From Hyphomicrobium sp. (lineage in GTDB: Bacteria; Pseudomonadota; Alphaproteobacteria; Rhizobiales; Hyphomicrobiaceae): 64,000 nucleotides of DNA. A model generated the notes under the pieces. The model searched no databases, had not been told where the DNA came from, and saw only the letters and a program-made list of their open reading frames with translations. Positions within the stretch are counted from its first letter, which is position 1, and each line of letters starts with the position of its first letter. Made by a program: the position numbers and the translations under genes. Positions 44,472 to 53,261 of the stretch are shown one piece after another. The stretch is taken from NCBI GenBank assembly GCA_013141015.1, contig JABFRT010000046.1, positions 62,001-126,000 of the forward strand. Direction: 5' to 3'.

Positions 44472-46087
44472 GGCCGATTTTGTTGCAGAAGTCGGCGGTG
44501 TCGCCGCTCTCAGCCGGGGCTGATTGTTGAAAGATTGGGCTCGCGCTCTCTTGCCGCTTGCCCTGCCCGGGCTACGGCGACGCATCCGAACTGACGCCTG
44601 ACGCGACCAACGCAACGCAACTGGACGCTACGCACAGTGCGGCATGGCATTGTCCGGAGGATGCGCTGTGAGCTTGGCGAGGCGACGGAGGTTCTGAGCG
44701 ATTGCGGCAAGCGTGAACTCGAATTGCGCGCCGGCTGGTCCGCGCAATCGCAGGCGGCCAAGGCGCAGAATGCGCTTCAGATGCGCAAATAGCATTTCGA
44801 CCTTCTTGCGATCGCGGCGTGTCTGCTCATAGGCGGCCGTCTTGGCGATGGCGCGGGCGACGTCGCGTGCCGCCTCGTACTCATGACGCGTGATCTTCCG
44901 GCTCGGCGAGTTCGGGCAGCATCTCGGTTTGAGCGGACAATCGCGGCAATCGGCGACGCGCGAGAAATAAGAGACCATGTTGTCGCCACGTGATCCGCGT
45001 GACCCGCTCGAGCGCGGCAGTATCTTACCGTTGAGGCAGATGTAGCAATCGTGTGCATCGTCGTAGATGAAGTCCTCGCGGCTGAACGTGCCGTCGTCGC
45101 GCCTCGACTTGTCGATCACCGGGATGTGCGGCGCGATGTTCTTCTCATCGACCAGAAAGTGCAGGTTGGGCGCCGAACCATAGGCAGTATCGGCGGCGAG
45201 CCAATCGGGCTTGATGCCGAACGTTTCTTGCGTACGTTCGATCATCGTCTGCGACGCACCAACTTCTGCTTGGCGTATGGCGCGCGAGGCTTCGACGTCC
45301 ATGATGATGCCGAACTTGACGTCGATGAGATAGTTGTCCGCGTAGGCGAAGAACGCGTTCCTGAGCGCACCCGTCCATTGCGCGGCCGGATCGGGCGCCA
45401 CGAACTTCGGTACCACGTCGCTGGCGGCGCCCCAGGCTGGGTCGTCGAGATTGGCGAGATAGTCCTGCACGGCGCGCTCGACGGTCGCCGGATCAATGTC
45501 GTTGCTCCACTCGTCGCCGGGTGTTGATCCGCACTTGTTGGCGTCGGCTGCGATCAGGCTCGCATCGACCGCGAAACCGATGCCGCCGACGAGATCAGCT
45601 TTGATGCAGGCAGCAACGACGCGCTCGAACACCTGGCGGAAAATGTCGTTCTCGCGGAAACGCTCATTGCGGGCGCGCGTGAAGGCGGAGTGATCGGGGA
45701 TCTTGTCTTCGATACCGAGACCACAGAACCACCGGTAGGCAAGGTTGAGCTGAACTTCGCGGCAGAGCGCGCGTTCCGAGCGAATGGCAAAGACATAACC
45801 GATAACCAGCATCCGGAGCATGAGTTCCGGATCGATCGAGGGCCGGCCGGTATGTGAATAGTGCGGCGCGAGCTCCTTGTGCAGCCAGGAGAGGTCGAGA
45901 ACCGCCGCGATCCGACGCACCAGATGATCGCCCGGCACGACCGCCTCAAGATCAAACGCATAGAATAGTTGGCCCTGCTCGAACTTGCGCCGCCCCATCA
46001 TCGAACTGCTCCGTCGATGCCGCCATCTCAACGAAGGGAATCACGGTTCGCCGGGCCTCTCAAGCCAGTTCTGCAACAAAATCGGCC
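44472..46087 (-). mobile_element. IS1182-family insertion sequence, copy 2 (intact)
   Basis: About 1616 bases bounded by perfect 19-base terminal inverted repeats GGCCGATTTTGTTGCAGAA and complement. It encodes one complete transposase. Flanks (left ...CTCCT, right CGAGG...) show no obvious target-site duplication. Nearly identical to copy 1 at 14070-15678. Confidence 0.93.
44628..46001 (-). CDS. IS1182-family transposase
   Basis: 457 residues from ATG 46001 (GGAG upstream). It contains the N-terminal DUF772-type region (YAFDLEAVVPGDHLVRRIAAVLDLSWLHKELAPHYS .. GRPSIDPELMLRMLVIGYVFAIRSERALCREVQLNLAYRWFCGL) and the DDE triad: D in GFAVDASLIAADANK, D in WLAADTAYGS and E in KKVEMLFAHLKRIL. A CRDCPLKPRCCP Cys cluster lies between the last two, as in IS1182. 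It catalyses cut-and-paste or copy-out transposition of the element and could act on copy 1. Confidence 0.95.
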   Translation of the reverse strand: MMGRRKFEQGQLFYAFDLEAVVPGDHLVRRIAAVLDLSWLHKELAPHYSHTGRPSIDPELMLRMLVIGYVFAIRSERALCREVQLNLAYRWFCGLGIEDKIPDHSAFTRARNERFRENDIFRQVFERVVAACIKADLVGGIGFAVDASLIAADANKCGSTPGDEWSNDIDPATVERAVQDYLANLDDPAWGAASDVVPKFVAPDPAAQWTGALRNAFFAYADNYLIDVKFGIIMDVEASRAIRQAEVGASQTMIERTQETFGIKPDWLAADTAYGSAPNLHFLVDEKNIAPHIPVIDKSRRDDGTFSREDFIYDDAHDCYICLNGKILPRSSGSRGSRGDNMVSYFSRVADCRDCPLKPRCCPNSPSRKITRHEYEAARDVARAIAKTAAYEQTRRDRKKVEMLFAHLKRILRLGRLRLRGPAGAQFEFTLAAIAQNLRRLAKLTAHPPDNAMPHCA

Positions 46088-46569
46088 CGAGGCAGTCGAA
46101 CGGCGTTCGAACTTTATTGGCCGCGGCTGAGTGAAAAGCGGGCTATCTGCAAATTTTGCCAGAACTCCGCTGACCGAGGTGAATCTTCCTTATTGGGCGC
46201 GTGGCGATCAGGCGTGCACGTGACCCATCTCAGACATTTCATTCGAAGAGCCAGCGAACCAAAATCCGGCAAGTCTCCAAGGGTGCAGCGGACACGCCGC
46301 CGCTCGCCCCCCCTGCTCGCATACAATTACCTCTTCCCCGCCGGCTGGCTTTGCTAAAAGAGTGTTCGTGTGCATTGGATGCAGTATTGGTGCTTCCAAA
46401 GCCACCAGAGGAGTCGTCTCGTGAAGCCCCTTCTTCGATCGTTCAGCGCTTCTTCGACGAGCCCGAGAGACATGCGCAACGGTTCAACTGGTTCTCCGCG
46501 GTCTCCCAAACGACGTCGACCGGTACAGCAAAAAGCCTTCGGGCACGACCACCTGAGGCACGTGCACAC

Positions 46570-47616
46570 ATGCTGATCACGCTCACTTGTCCAGTTCGAA
46601 TGTCGCGCGAAGGCGCCGAAATCTGCGATCGCAATGTGCTTGCGAGGATTGCAGGCTATCGCATTGCCGACCCTGGGCTTGCCCAGCACATGGACGGCGT
46701 GCTCATCGATCAAGGATTCGTCGATGCAGGCGTCGATTTGGTGCTGGGCAGCGGCGGAGAAAGGCTCGAGGCCGTCACCGGGTTCCGTGCCATCACGTCG
46801 CCGGATCAATCGGATATTGTCGCTCTGGCGGAATATCTGTCCGGCCAGTTCCTCGACGGCTGGGGCGTGGATGGGATCGCTCTCGACCGCGATGAGGCGC
46901 GCTACCATGCCGAGTTTCTGGTCGAGGCTCAGTCGGTGCCGCACCGCGGCTTCAAGATTGGGCTTGTCGACGACGGAGTGCCGGTGCCGGATCGGCGCCC
47001 GACGCCAATCCTGAAAGCGGTCGAAGCTGGCGATCTTGTTGCGATCTCGGCATTGCTCGCCGCAGGAGCCGCCCCCACTGTGACGAACCAATGGGGACAG
47101 ACGCCGCTCGACATTGCCTGCGCTCGTGGGCACGCGCCCGTTGCGCATGCGCTCCTATCGGCCGGGGCCCTTCCGTCTGTTCGCACGGTGCATCTGTGCG
47201 CCATCAACGGCGACACCGGATTGCTGGCCGCAGTACTCGATGCGGGCGCCGGGGTCGATACGCCCGATATTGGTGAAGCCACTGTGGGCATGACCCCTCT
47301 GATGTGGGCCGCCAACCGTAGTCATATCGAGGCCGCTCGGCTTCTGATCTCGCGCGCCGCCACGCTCGACGCTCAGGACGCATTTGGACTGACCGCGCTG
47401 ATGCACGCGAATGAGCCCGATGTGGCCGAACTGCTGCTCGTAGCCGGCGCCGACGCCAGCGTGCGGGACGCGCAAGGCCTCGATGCCGCGGGACATCATC
47501 GTGATCAAGCCGACAACTTCCGCCGCATCGACGCCGACCAGATGGCCGACGCAGCCATCGCTGTTGCCGATGCGATCGATCGATGGCGGGCGCCAATAGG
47601 CGGTAATAGGGATTGA
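46570..47616 (+). CDS. ankyrin-repeat protein
   Basis: 348 residues from ATG 46570, which has GAGG upstream; the frame is open to GTG 46201, so up to 123 more residues are possible. The N-terminal ~150 residues (EICDRNVLARIAGYRIADPGLAQHMDG ... GFRAITSPDQSDIVALAEYLSGQFLDGWGVDGI) match nothing I know. From about residue 150 at least four ankyrin repeats follow (PTPILKAVEAGDLVAISALLAAGA, TPLDIACARGHAPVAHALLSAGA, VGMTPLMWAANRSHIEAARLLIS, GLTALMHANEPDVAELLLVAGAD). Such proteins bind other proteins. It adjoins IS copy 2 upstream and the immunity cluster downstream, so a role in conflict or as its own immunity protein is possible. Confidence 0.65.
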   Translation: MLITLTCPVRMSREGAEICDRNVLARIAGYRIADPGLAQHMDGVLIDQGFVDAGVDLVLGSGGERLEAVTGFRAITSPDQSDIVALAEYLSGQFLDGWGVDGIALDRDEARYHAEFLVEAQSVPHRGFKIGLVDDGVPVPDRRPTPILKAVEAGDLVAISALLAAGAAPTVTNQWGQTPLDIACARGHAPVAHALLSAGALPSVRTVHLCAINGDTGLLAAVLDAGAGVDTPDIGEATVGMTPLMWAANRSHIEAARLLISRAATLDAQDAFGLTALMHANEPDVAELLLVAGADASVRDAQGLDAAGHHRDQADNFRRIDADQMADAAIAVADAIDRWRAPIGGNRD

Positions 47617-47722
47617 TTGATCGATAGTGCTTGCCATGAAGCGTAGACGAAAGTCGGCGGTTAGTGCGGTTGGCACGAACGCCAAGAGTCTCCGAGACGA
47701 TAGCGAAGTTGCTCCAGCTACA

Positions 47723-47794
47723 CTCCGCTTGGGCGGATGCAGCGGCTGACACAGCCCCGGCGCCAAGCAACAGACGAGCAAGAACGGCTCTCGC
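47723..47794 (+). repeat. diverged direct repeat D, left copy
   Basis: About 70 bases that resemble 51811-51882 in the same orientation; the best shared run is GAGCAAGAACGGCT versus GAGCGAGAACGGCT after AGCAACAGAC. The pair brackets the five-gene minus-strand cluster. The rest of 47617-47967 shows no supportable gene. Confidence 0.6.
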
Positions 47795-47967
47795 GTCGCA
47801 AAACCTAAGTCATTTTAACGGATACGACGAGGGGCTTCGCCCATTTGCTACGCAGGCGTGAAGCAACATTGCCGAGAACCGGCTAAGCCGGGTTTATGCT
47901 GGCGGTCGAGAAATTGGGGGGCGAAGAAATTCTACAGCAGCACAGAAGCCGCTCACGCATGCGCTGC

Positions 47968-48459
47968 CTATTGCACCAAAACAGAATGAATTCTTGAAGT
48001 CTCAACGTACAGCTGGTTGTTTTGCAACAGGCGAGATTCCGATGATTTCCACGAAGTCCCGACAGCAGCAGTTGTGAAGGCGTTGCAGAAATCAGCAAGG
48101 AGGTGTTTTCCACCCAATTGTAAGTGGACAAGCGTGTATGAAACAACGCCAACGGTATTGATCAATGAAACGGTAAAATCATACTCAAGTGAGGCAAGAG
48201 TCTGGGCCGCAGACAGCAAAAAAGCCTTATCAAGTTTTTCTCTGCAATGATCTTCAAGGGAACGGCACCCGCATTGGGTGATAGCTCGTCGAAATATTTC
48301 AATATCGGTATCAAGCTCTGAACCTTGAAAATCAACGGCCATCAAAAACTTTTGGAAGGCAACATTTGAGGCAGCCAAGTTCGCAGCTTCGAAGTAATAC
48401 TTGCTTACAAGCGCCTTGCGGGCTCTACGTCGATTCTCTTGAAGATTACTAAGTGTCAC
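47968..48459 (-). CDS. unknown protein, last gene of putative immunity cluster
   Basis: 163 residues starting at GTG 48459, whose GTGA overlaps the stop of the preceding gene. It is predicted mostly helical (RRRARKALVSKYYFEAANLAASNVAFQKFLMAVDF) with four Cys and a hydrophobic middle (LEYDFTVSLINTVGVVSYTLVHLQLGGKHLL). No family is recognised. Tight coupling to a gene with an Imm26-like segment suggests the same kind of role. Base composition is lower in GC than the neighbouring metal genes, in line with recent transfer. Confidence 0.55.
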   Translation of the reverse strand: MTLSNLQENRRRARKALVSKYYFEAANLAASNVAFQKFLMAVDFQGSELDTDIEIFRRAITQCGCRSLEDHCREKLDKAFLLSAAQTLASLEYDFTVSLINTVGVVSYTLVHLQLGGKHLLADFCNAFTTAAVGTSWKSSESRLLQNNQLYVETSRIHSVLVQ

Positions 48460-49541
48460 GAGACAGCTCCGGGTAGTGGAATTAGAGGCTCATCCGGCGG
48501 GCTCTCAAAAGCACTCAATCGTGACTTGATGAATTTTTCTGGCCGCCATCCGTGCTCAATAAACGTCAAAAGCATTGCGTGATTTAGTGAAATCCCGACA
48601 GGCAGATCAATTTCTTCTTGCGTTAGTTCCGATTTATGCACTTCACGCCCGGAAGTATCGTCAACTGACCAATTGACCTCTGCGCCGCCGAGAGGCCGAC
48701 GCCATCTCAAGGGTAAAAGCGGCGCTGGCAGTTGTCCTACGCGGGATAACAACCCGGCTCGGATCGCCGCATCAACGTGGTAGTGGATGAAATAGGCCCC
48801 TTTAAAAAGTTCAGGCGAAACAACTTCGACACTGTCTGAAATCCGGGGGCCGACCAGTACTACAGAATTAAATAGTTTCCCCTTTCCTATATACTGAATG
48901 TGAGCAACTCCTGTGGAGAGCGGCACCCTAAATACGTCGCCAACTTTGAGCTTCGGTATCACCACGACCTCTTCCTTCTGGGTCAACGCAAGGTCGTAAG
49001 CGCGCGCGATAAAAGCTTCCGTTATCGCAGGCACGAAATTCATGTTTTTTCCGCGCCGAAACGCGTCGAGGTATCCGCTGATGATGCGGTCCTGTCCGAG
49101 GTAAGCCAACGCCGCAAGGTGAAATATTTGCGGAATGAAGGGGAAGTCAGGCCTGTTCGCTGAATATTTATCAATTTCCGCGTCAATATCTATAGCTGCC
49201 GCATGCTTCAAGCATTCGTCTAAAAACGGAAGAACGTGTTCTGAAGAAATCTCATGGCCGTCGACCTTTTTAACAAGGGTATCGTACCTGAGGGCGAACT
49301 CTTTTGTCTTACGATCCCCATTTATTTTTGAAGCAATGCGATCCCAATTCGCATTCCCTGCGCCGATTGATGCTTCGAGCGCTAGTGTTTTGCTCGAAGG
49401 GAAAACACGCAGCAGCAAAGAGGCATATCCGACATTTAGCGGGTGTCTCGCAACCACTCCATCCGACTTCTTCTTGACGCTTTCCCACCCCCTTTGCGTG
49501 AGTAGGTCTGCGAAGAAATCGTCCAACTGCCTAAGTCTCAT
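48456..49541 (-). CDS. putative immunity protein with Imm26-like beta domain
   Basis: 361 residues from ATG 49541 (GGAG upstream; GTG 49559 also open). The N-terminal half begins MRLRQLDDFFADLLTQRGWE and contains LNVGYASLLLRVFPSSKTLALEASIGAGNANW, unknown to me. The C-terminal half has KLKVGDVFRVPLSTGVAHIQYIGKG and then a beta-rich section, resembling the small SH3-like fold of Imm26-type immunity proteins that begin with a GDVF.IPL....-A..QY motif. So this could be a two-domain immunity protein. It overlaps the next gene by four bases. Confidence 0.5.
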   Translation of the reverse strand: MRLRQLDDFFADLLTQRGWESVKKKSDGVVARHPLNVGYASLLLRVFPSSKTLALEASIGAGNANWDRIASKINGDRKTKEFALRYDTLVKKVDGHEISSEHVLPFLDECLKHAAAIDIDAEIDKYSANRPDFPFIPQIFHLAALAYLGQDRIISGYLDAFRRGKNMNFVPAITEAFIARAYDLALTQKEEVVVIPKLKVGDVFRVPLSTGVAHIQYIGKGKLFNSVVLVGPRISDSVEVVSPELFKGAYFIHYHVDAAIRAGLLSRVGQLPAPLLPLRWRRPLGGAEVNWSVDDTSGREVHKSELTQEEIDLPVGISLNHAMLLTFIEHGWRPEKFIKSRLSAFESPPDEPLIPLPGAVS

Positions 49542-49548
49542 GGACTGT

Positions 49549-50061
49549 TCACTCCGCACGGACGCATAGGGGCCGCAACGACTTGCGTGCCTTGGCGATC
49601 TCTAAATCGCTCAAATGCCAAAGCGCGCAGTCATAACTGATGTCGGATAGCTTGCCAAATCCTTGGCCTTCAATCCATTCCCGAAGGCTTTGTCCTGCAA
49701 CATCTAGCTTTAAATGCTCAGGTGACAGCACGTTCATAGGGTATATGTCGCGTAAGGTGGAGGCTATGTGTCTGGAGTTCTGTTCGTCGTTGATGAAGAA
49801 AAACCAATCCGAATTGTCCCTCATCTCCCGATCAAATTGGCAGCTCTCTTCGTCATTCTGCGCAGGTGGGTGGAGCGTTGTTCCTGTGGCGAACAACCAA
49901 GGTCCACGACGAATTGGCATGCAATAGCCGGTGCCGTAACTTGGATTAAAACGTCTCGTCAAATCTTTGAAAATGTCCGTCAGGTGATTGTCAAATTCCT
50001 TCACAGAAGTCGTCCCGCAGAAGAGCGTCCATTGACCTCCAACGCGCGATACTGCCAGCAT
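49549..50061 (-). CDS. unknown protein in putative immunity cluster
   Basis: 170 residues from ATG 50061. Beta-alpha pattern with many aromatic residues (WTLFCGTTSVKEFDNHLTDIFKDL, GYCMPIRRGPWLFATGTTLHPP, SDWFFFINDEQNSRHI) and a C-terminal helical end. I recognise no family. It is placed 23 bases downstream of the HEAT-repeat gene and reaches into the next gene's upstream region, so it belongs to the same transcript. An immunity role is inferred only from company. Confidence 0.5.
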   Translation of the reverse strand: MLAVSRVGGQWTLFCGTTSVKEFDNHLTDIFKDLTRRFNPSYGTGYCMPIRRGPWLFATGTTLHPPAQNDEESCQFDREMRDNSDWFFFINDEQNSRHIASTLRDIYPMNVLSPEHLKLDVAGQSLREWIEGQGFGKLSDISYDCALWHLSDLEIAKARKSLRPLCVRAE

Positions 50062-50084
50062 CGAATTCCAATCCGTTTTAGGGT

Positions 50085-51110
50085 CTAAAGTATCCGATGA
50101 TCGGTTCGGATGAAAATTGTAGACCGCAAATCCCGCCCGCTGGAGAGCCCCATTTCAAGCGCGCTCGCCAATGAGCGCTTGCTGCCGGTTGTTCGGAGAG
50201 CACTTTTCGAACCGATGTTTTGAGACTGAAAATGACTAAACCCAGCACCCAAGTCATGTTCGAGCTTGTGAACAATTTCCAGCACAGCCGTTGGCGAGGG
50301 GGTTAAACGACAGCCAAACAGAGCGAGGCATGTTGCAACCTCATCATCAGAGGGCTTATGCGCCACCGCTCGTTTCTGGGATTTCAAAGCCCCGCTCTTC
50401 CCAGTCTGCCTGTTGCGGCCATCGCCCTGAATCCTTTTGAGGGCCGTCCGACTAGCTGATCTGACATAACTATCTGGATCATCGGCGAACTGTTCTATTG
50501 CGGCCTCAGCGGCCTTTGCACCGAGTTTGCCAAGTTCAATAATTGCTTGAGCGCGCAGACCGCCTCCTTTGACAAGAAATTTCAACAACGCCGGAACAGC
50601 GTTTGGTCCGTCTAGCCGTGCGATCGCTGTCAGAAGCGGAAGTCTCGCATCACCGCCGATGCCTTGGTTTTGGGCAAGCTGATCATTTTCGACGAGTTTA
50701 TAGAGTGCAGGGAGATCGCTGCTTTCGGCAAGAACTGCCAGCACGCCGCCAATTACAATGCGCGTGTCTCCTACCTTTTCATTCTCAAATCTCGAAAACG
50801 CGAAATCATACACGACCCGCCCACCATATTTCACTGTCAGCGCTCTCATAATGCCTTGCCTGACGAACGGCTCATCAATGAGATCGAAGTGTTTGATTAA
50901 AATGGGCAAGAGTGCGGGGTACGGTTTCGCCGTATTGACGAGGTCATAGACGGATGTGCAGTTCCAACCGCCACCCGCAAATTCACTCAGCATCTCGCGC
51001 TGACATTCAAGCCGCCGTGTCAAAATGGTTGCGCGATGGCGGGCCAGCTCGTCACCGGTCATTTCTGCCGTCACTGAAACAGGTCCTCTCGATTTGCGGT
51101 TACGTGTCAT
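50085..51110 (-). CDS. HEAT-repeat protein
   Basis: 341 residues. ATG 51110 overlaps the stop of the Imm11-like gene (ATGA), which fixes the start. HEAT-like helical pairs run through residues ~70-240 (FVRQGIMRALTVKYGG, LPALYKLVENDQL, ARLPLLTAIARLDGPNAVPALLKFLVKGG, RAQAIIELGKLGAKAAEAAIEQFADDPDSYVRSASRTALKRI), then a basic linker and a less regular C-terminus. HEAT proteins act as binding scaffolds, and they are frequent in poly-immunity loci. Confidence 0.6.
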   Translation of the reverse strand: MTRNRKSRGPVSVTAEMTGDELARHRATILTRRLECQREMLSEFAGGGWNCTSVYDLVNTAKPYPALLPILIKHFDLIDEPFVRQGIMRALTVKYGGRVVYDFAFSRFENEKVGDTRIVIGGVLAVLAESSDLPALYKLVENDQLAQNQGIGGDARLPLLTAIARLDGPNAVPALLKFLVKGGGLRAQAIIELGKLGAKAAEAAIEQFADDPDSYVRSASRTALKRIQGDGRNRQTGKSGALKSQKRAVAHKPSDDEVATCLALFGCRLTPSPTAVLEIVHKLEHDLGAGFSHFQSQNIGSKSALRTTGSKRSLASALEMGLSSGRDLRSTIFIRTDHRIL

Positions 51111-51712
51111 GCAGCGCCGTTCTGTTGGCCATCGAGCAATTGAATAAAGGTCACGCCGCTCATCGATACAGCTTGCATTCTGTCCACCATGTCTTCGCTT
51201 GCAACGGGTCCGATTTCCCAATCCTTTAGCCGGAAAAGATGGTGGCCGGCCGCCTTTGCTTTGTCGATGATGATGCCATTGGCGCCGAAGCCCCGTATTT
51301 TACCACGCAAAAGAACATCTTCGTGATCATCAGCCCATACGTCGAAGTCTGCAATATTACGGTCAATACAATCGACGGTGTTTAAAAAATTTGCGATGGC
51401 GCCTTTCCATATGCCGGCTTCGCGCTGAACGCGCACAGGAAAGGCTTGAATCGCTTGAGATGTGCCGAAACTGCAAAAGAAGTCCGTCGCCTTTTCACTC
51501 AGCACGGTCATTCCAAACGCAGCAAAATTGAAGTCAAAAATGGGCCCTTCAACTTTGAGTGCAACGGTCGATGGGGCCGCGCCAGTGTATGGCTTAGCGC
51601 AGGTGAACTCACGGGCATCAAGTTCCTCACCGCTTGCATCAAAAGGCTCCCCCAGATGCCAACGGGGGTAGGCGCGCTCATTGTCAGCAACAATTCGGAA
51701 ATACTTCACCAC
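51107..51712 (-). CDS. Imm11-like (DUF1629) immunity protein
   Basis: 201 residues from GTG 51712. The N-terminus YFRIVADNERAYPRWHLGEPFDASGEELDAREFT, the middle DFFCSFGTSQAIQAFPVRV and the C-terminus HHLFRLKDWEIGPVASEDMVDRM fit the DUF1629/Imm11 pattern, in which a short imm domain begins YF.L......RW.LG.P.D..G.E.D...F. Proteins of this family neutralise polymorphic toxins delivered by neighbouring cells. It is the first gene of the five-gene operon. No toxin gene is near. Confidence 0.65.
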   Translation of the reverse strand: MVKYFRIVADNERAYPRWHLGEPFDASGEELDAREFTCAKPYTGAAPSTVALKVEGPIFDFNFAAFGMTVLSEKATDFFCSFGTSQAIQAFPVRVQREAGIWKGAIANFLNTVDCIDRNIADFDVWADDHEDVLLRGKIRGFGANGIIIDKAKAAGHHLFRLKDWEIGPVASEDMVDRMQAVSMSGVTFIQLLDGQQNGAA

Positions 51713-51810
51713 GACCTCTTTGAGATGTATTTATTCGGGTGCGTCCCAATACTCATCAAGTGGATGTCATTGCATGCATTGGGATGGACACAAAGTTTCT
51801 TCGAGCCATC

Positions 51811-51882
51811 CTTCGCGTGGGCAGATGCTGCCACCGACGCAGCCACTGCGTCGAGCAACAGACGAGCGAGAACGGCTTTCAC
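51811..51882 (+). repeat. diverged direct repeat D, right copy
   Basis: Matches 47723-47794 in the same orientation with an estimated three-quarters identity, the conserved core being AGCAACAGACGAGCGAGAAC. It lies just outside the first gene of the immunity cluster, mirroring the left copy. Confidence 0.6.
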
Positions 51883-51961
51883 ACCCGCAGGATACGTCGT
51901 TCTTCTCGCTACTGCGCTTCTGCAACAGAGGGGTGTTGCGCCTATACACTGGGGAATCTTC

Positions 51962-52020
51962 GGGTCAAAATCGTCATGCGCCGACGGCCTGAAGGCTGTT
52001 GTGCAGAGAAAGCTGACGTC
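51962..52020 (+). repeat. dispersed intergenic repeat B, copy 3
   Basis: Begins GGGTCAAAATCGTCATGCG and continues GGCCTGAAGGCTGTTGTGCA; nearly identical to copy 2 for ~45 bases, then diverges. It sits in the 513-base spacer 51713-52225, which has no convincing gene. Confidence 0.8.
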
Positions 52021-52225
52021 AAACGGTGCGGCAGTTCAAGCCGCACGGAAAGCAGCTTTCGGGGGAAAAGCGGTCAACTAACTCTTCTTGCCTTGACATT
52101 TGTCCTTATTGCCGTGTTTGGCAGGGCGGCAACATGAGTGGCCAAAACTTGCTCTTGCAGCGCGCAACAACTGAACTAATTGTTCTGTACCGTGCTAGAA
52201 TCAAAAGTACAAAGAACGGGACGTA

Positions 52226-53017
52226 ATGGATTCGTCGACACCTCTGTCTAGTGATAGGAAACGGACACGGCGGCCGATCCCGGAACGCGTAATTAAAATT
52301 ATTTTTGCCCTAAGCGGCAACCGTTGTGCGCATCCAAACTGCAATCAAACGCTCATTGAAGAAGCTAGCGAACAGTCAGCTCCCGCAGTAGTTGGCGAGA
52401 TGTGCCATATCTATGCCTCTAGCGACAAAGGCCCGCGCGGAAATCCTTCGATGAGCGAAGGAGACCGCAGCGAGGCAGAGAATATTATTCTGCTCTGTCC
52501 GACACATCACGCTATCGTCGACAGCCAGCACGAGACATACCCAGCTGCGGTACTCGTTCAATGGAAAAGCGAGCGTGAACGGAGCCAGAAGGCTCATCTT
52601 TCATCATCAGTAAAGGACATTGGTTACAAGGAACTGGAGTTAGCTGCAGAGGCGTTACTCAGTTCATCTGCCAATGGCTCTTTTTCGTTGGGAGCCATTC
52701 CGCCCTTAGAGAAAATCAAGAAGAATGGCTTGGGTAACGAGGCAACCTTACTGCTGTCGTTGGGCGGCGCTAAGTCAGTAGAAGTTGCCGAGGTTTTGAT
52801 AAGCGCCGAGCAATTGATCCAAAACTTTCCTCAACGGCTCAAGGCAGGGTTTGTAATAAAGTATAGTGCACTGAAGTCATCGGGAATGTCCGGAGATTCG
52901 CTGTTTTTCGCTCTATACGATTGGGCCGGAGGAAGTGGTCTGGACAAAGGACGTCAAGCCGCCGGGCTTTGCATCTTAGCGCATCTGTTTATCATATGTG
53001 ACGTATTTGAGAGGTGA
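52226..53017 (+). CDS. HNH-nuclease component of an ABC-three-component (ABC-3C) system
   Basis: 263 residues. The N-terminal HNH zinc-finger nuclease has C34-x4-C39 (RCAHPNCN), the catalytic-type C60-H61 segment (GEMCHIYASSDKGPRGNP) and ILLC91PTHHAIVDS. This is the widespread CHI...GPR...LCPTHH family. The C-terminal ~130 residues form a helical region (VEVAEVLISAEQLIQNFPQRLKAGFVIKYSAL) typical of ABC-3C adaptor ends. It is followed by the middle component five bases later and then the DUF2326 ATPase. In this class the HNH protein is thought to be the effector that cuts DNA when the ATPase senses invading nucleic acid (family-level prediction). Confidence 0.75.
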   Translation: MDSSTPLSSDRKRTRRPIPERVIKIIFALSGNRCAHPNCNQTLIEEASEQSAPAVVGEMCHIYASSDKGPRGNPSMSEGDRSEAENIILLCPTHHAIVDSQHETYPAAVLVQWKSERERSQKAHLSSSVKDIGYKELELAAEALLSSSANGSFSLGAIPPLEKIKKNGLGNEATLLLSLGGAKSVEVAEVLISAEQLIQNFPQRLKAGFVIKYSALKSSGMSGDSLFFALYDWAGGSGLDKGRQAAGLCILAHLFIICDVFER

Positions 53018-53021
53018 GCCA

Positions 53022-53261
53022 ATGAGTGTGCTTCCTAACAAGTATGTGCCGATGACGCTGTCGCTGATTGGTGTGGCCTCACTACTGCTCGAGAAGATTG
53101 GCCGCGCCGATACTGTTTCTAGCCTTTGGGATCAGGTTCGTACTGACCAAAGCGTTCGTACATTCGATCGATTTGCTGAGGCGCTGACGATCCTGTTCGC
53201 CATTGGAATCATTTCACTTGAGGGTGGTTTAATCGTGCGCCGAGAGAAAGCGCCACAATGA
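53022..53261 (+). CDS. ABC-three-component middle component
   Basis: 79 residues from ATG 53022, with GAGAGGTGAG upstream. All-helical winged-helix-like small protein: SLIGVASLLLEKIGRADTVSSLWDQVR then TFDRFAEALTILFAIGIISLEGGLIVRR. This size and pattern, ending in an L..GI....G.I.R, is that of the middle components placed between HNH or other effector genes and DUF2326 ATPases. The stop overlaps the ATPase start (ATGA), so they are co-translated. Confidence 0.75.
   Translation: MSVLPNKYVPMTLSLIGVASLLLEKIGRADTVSSLWDQVRTDQSVRTFDRFAEALTILFAIGIISLEGGLIVRREKAPQ

Noticed and set aside
44472-46087. Target-site duplication of IS copy 2
   Set aside because: Flanks CTCCT and CGAGG are not a direct repeat; no duplication could be shown for either copy.
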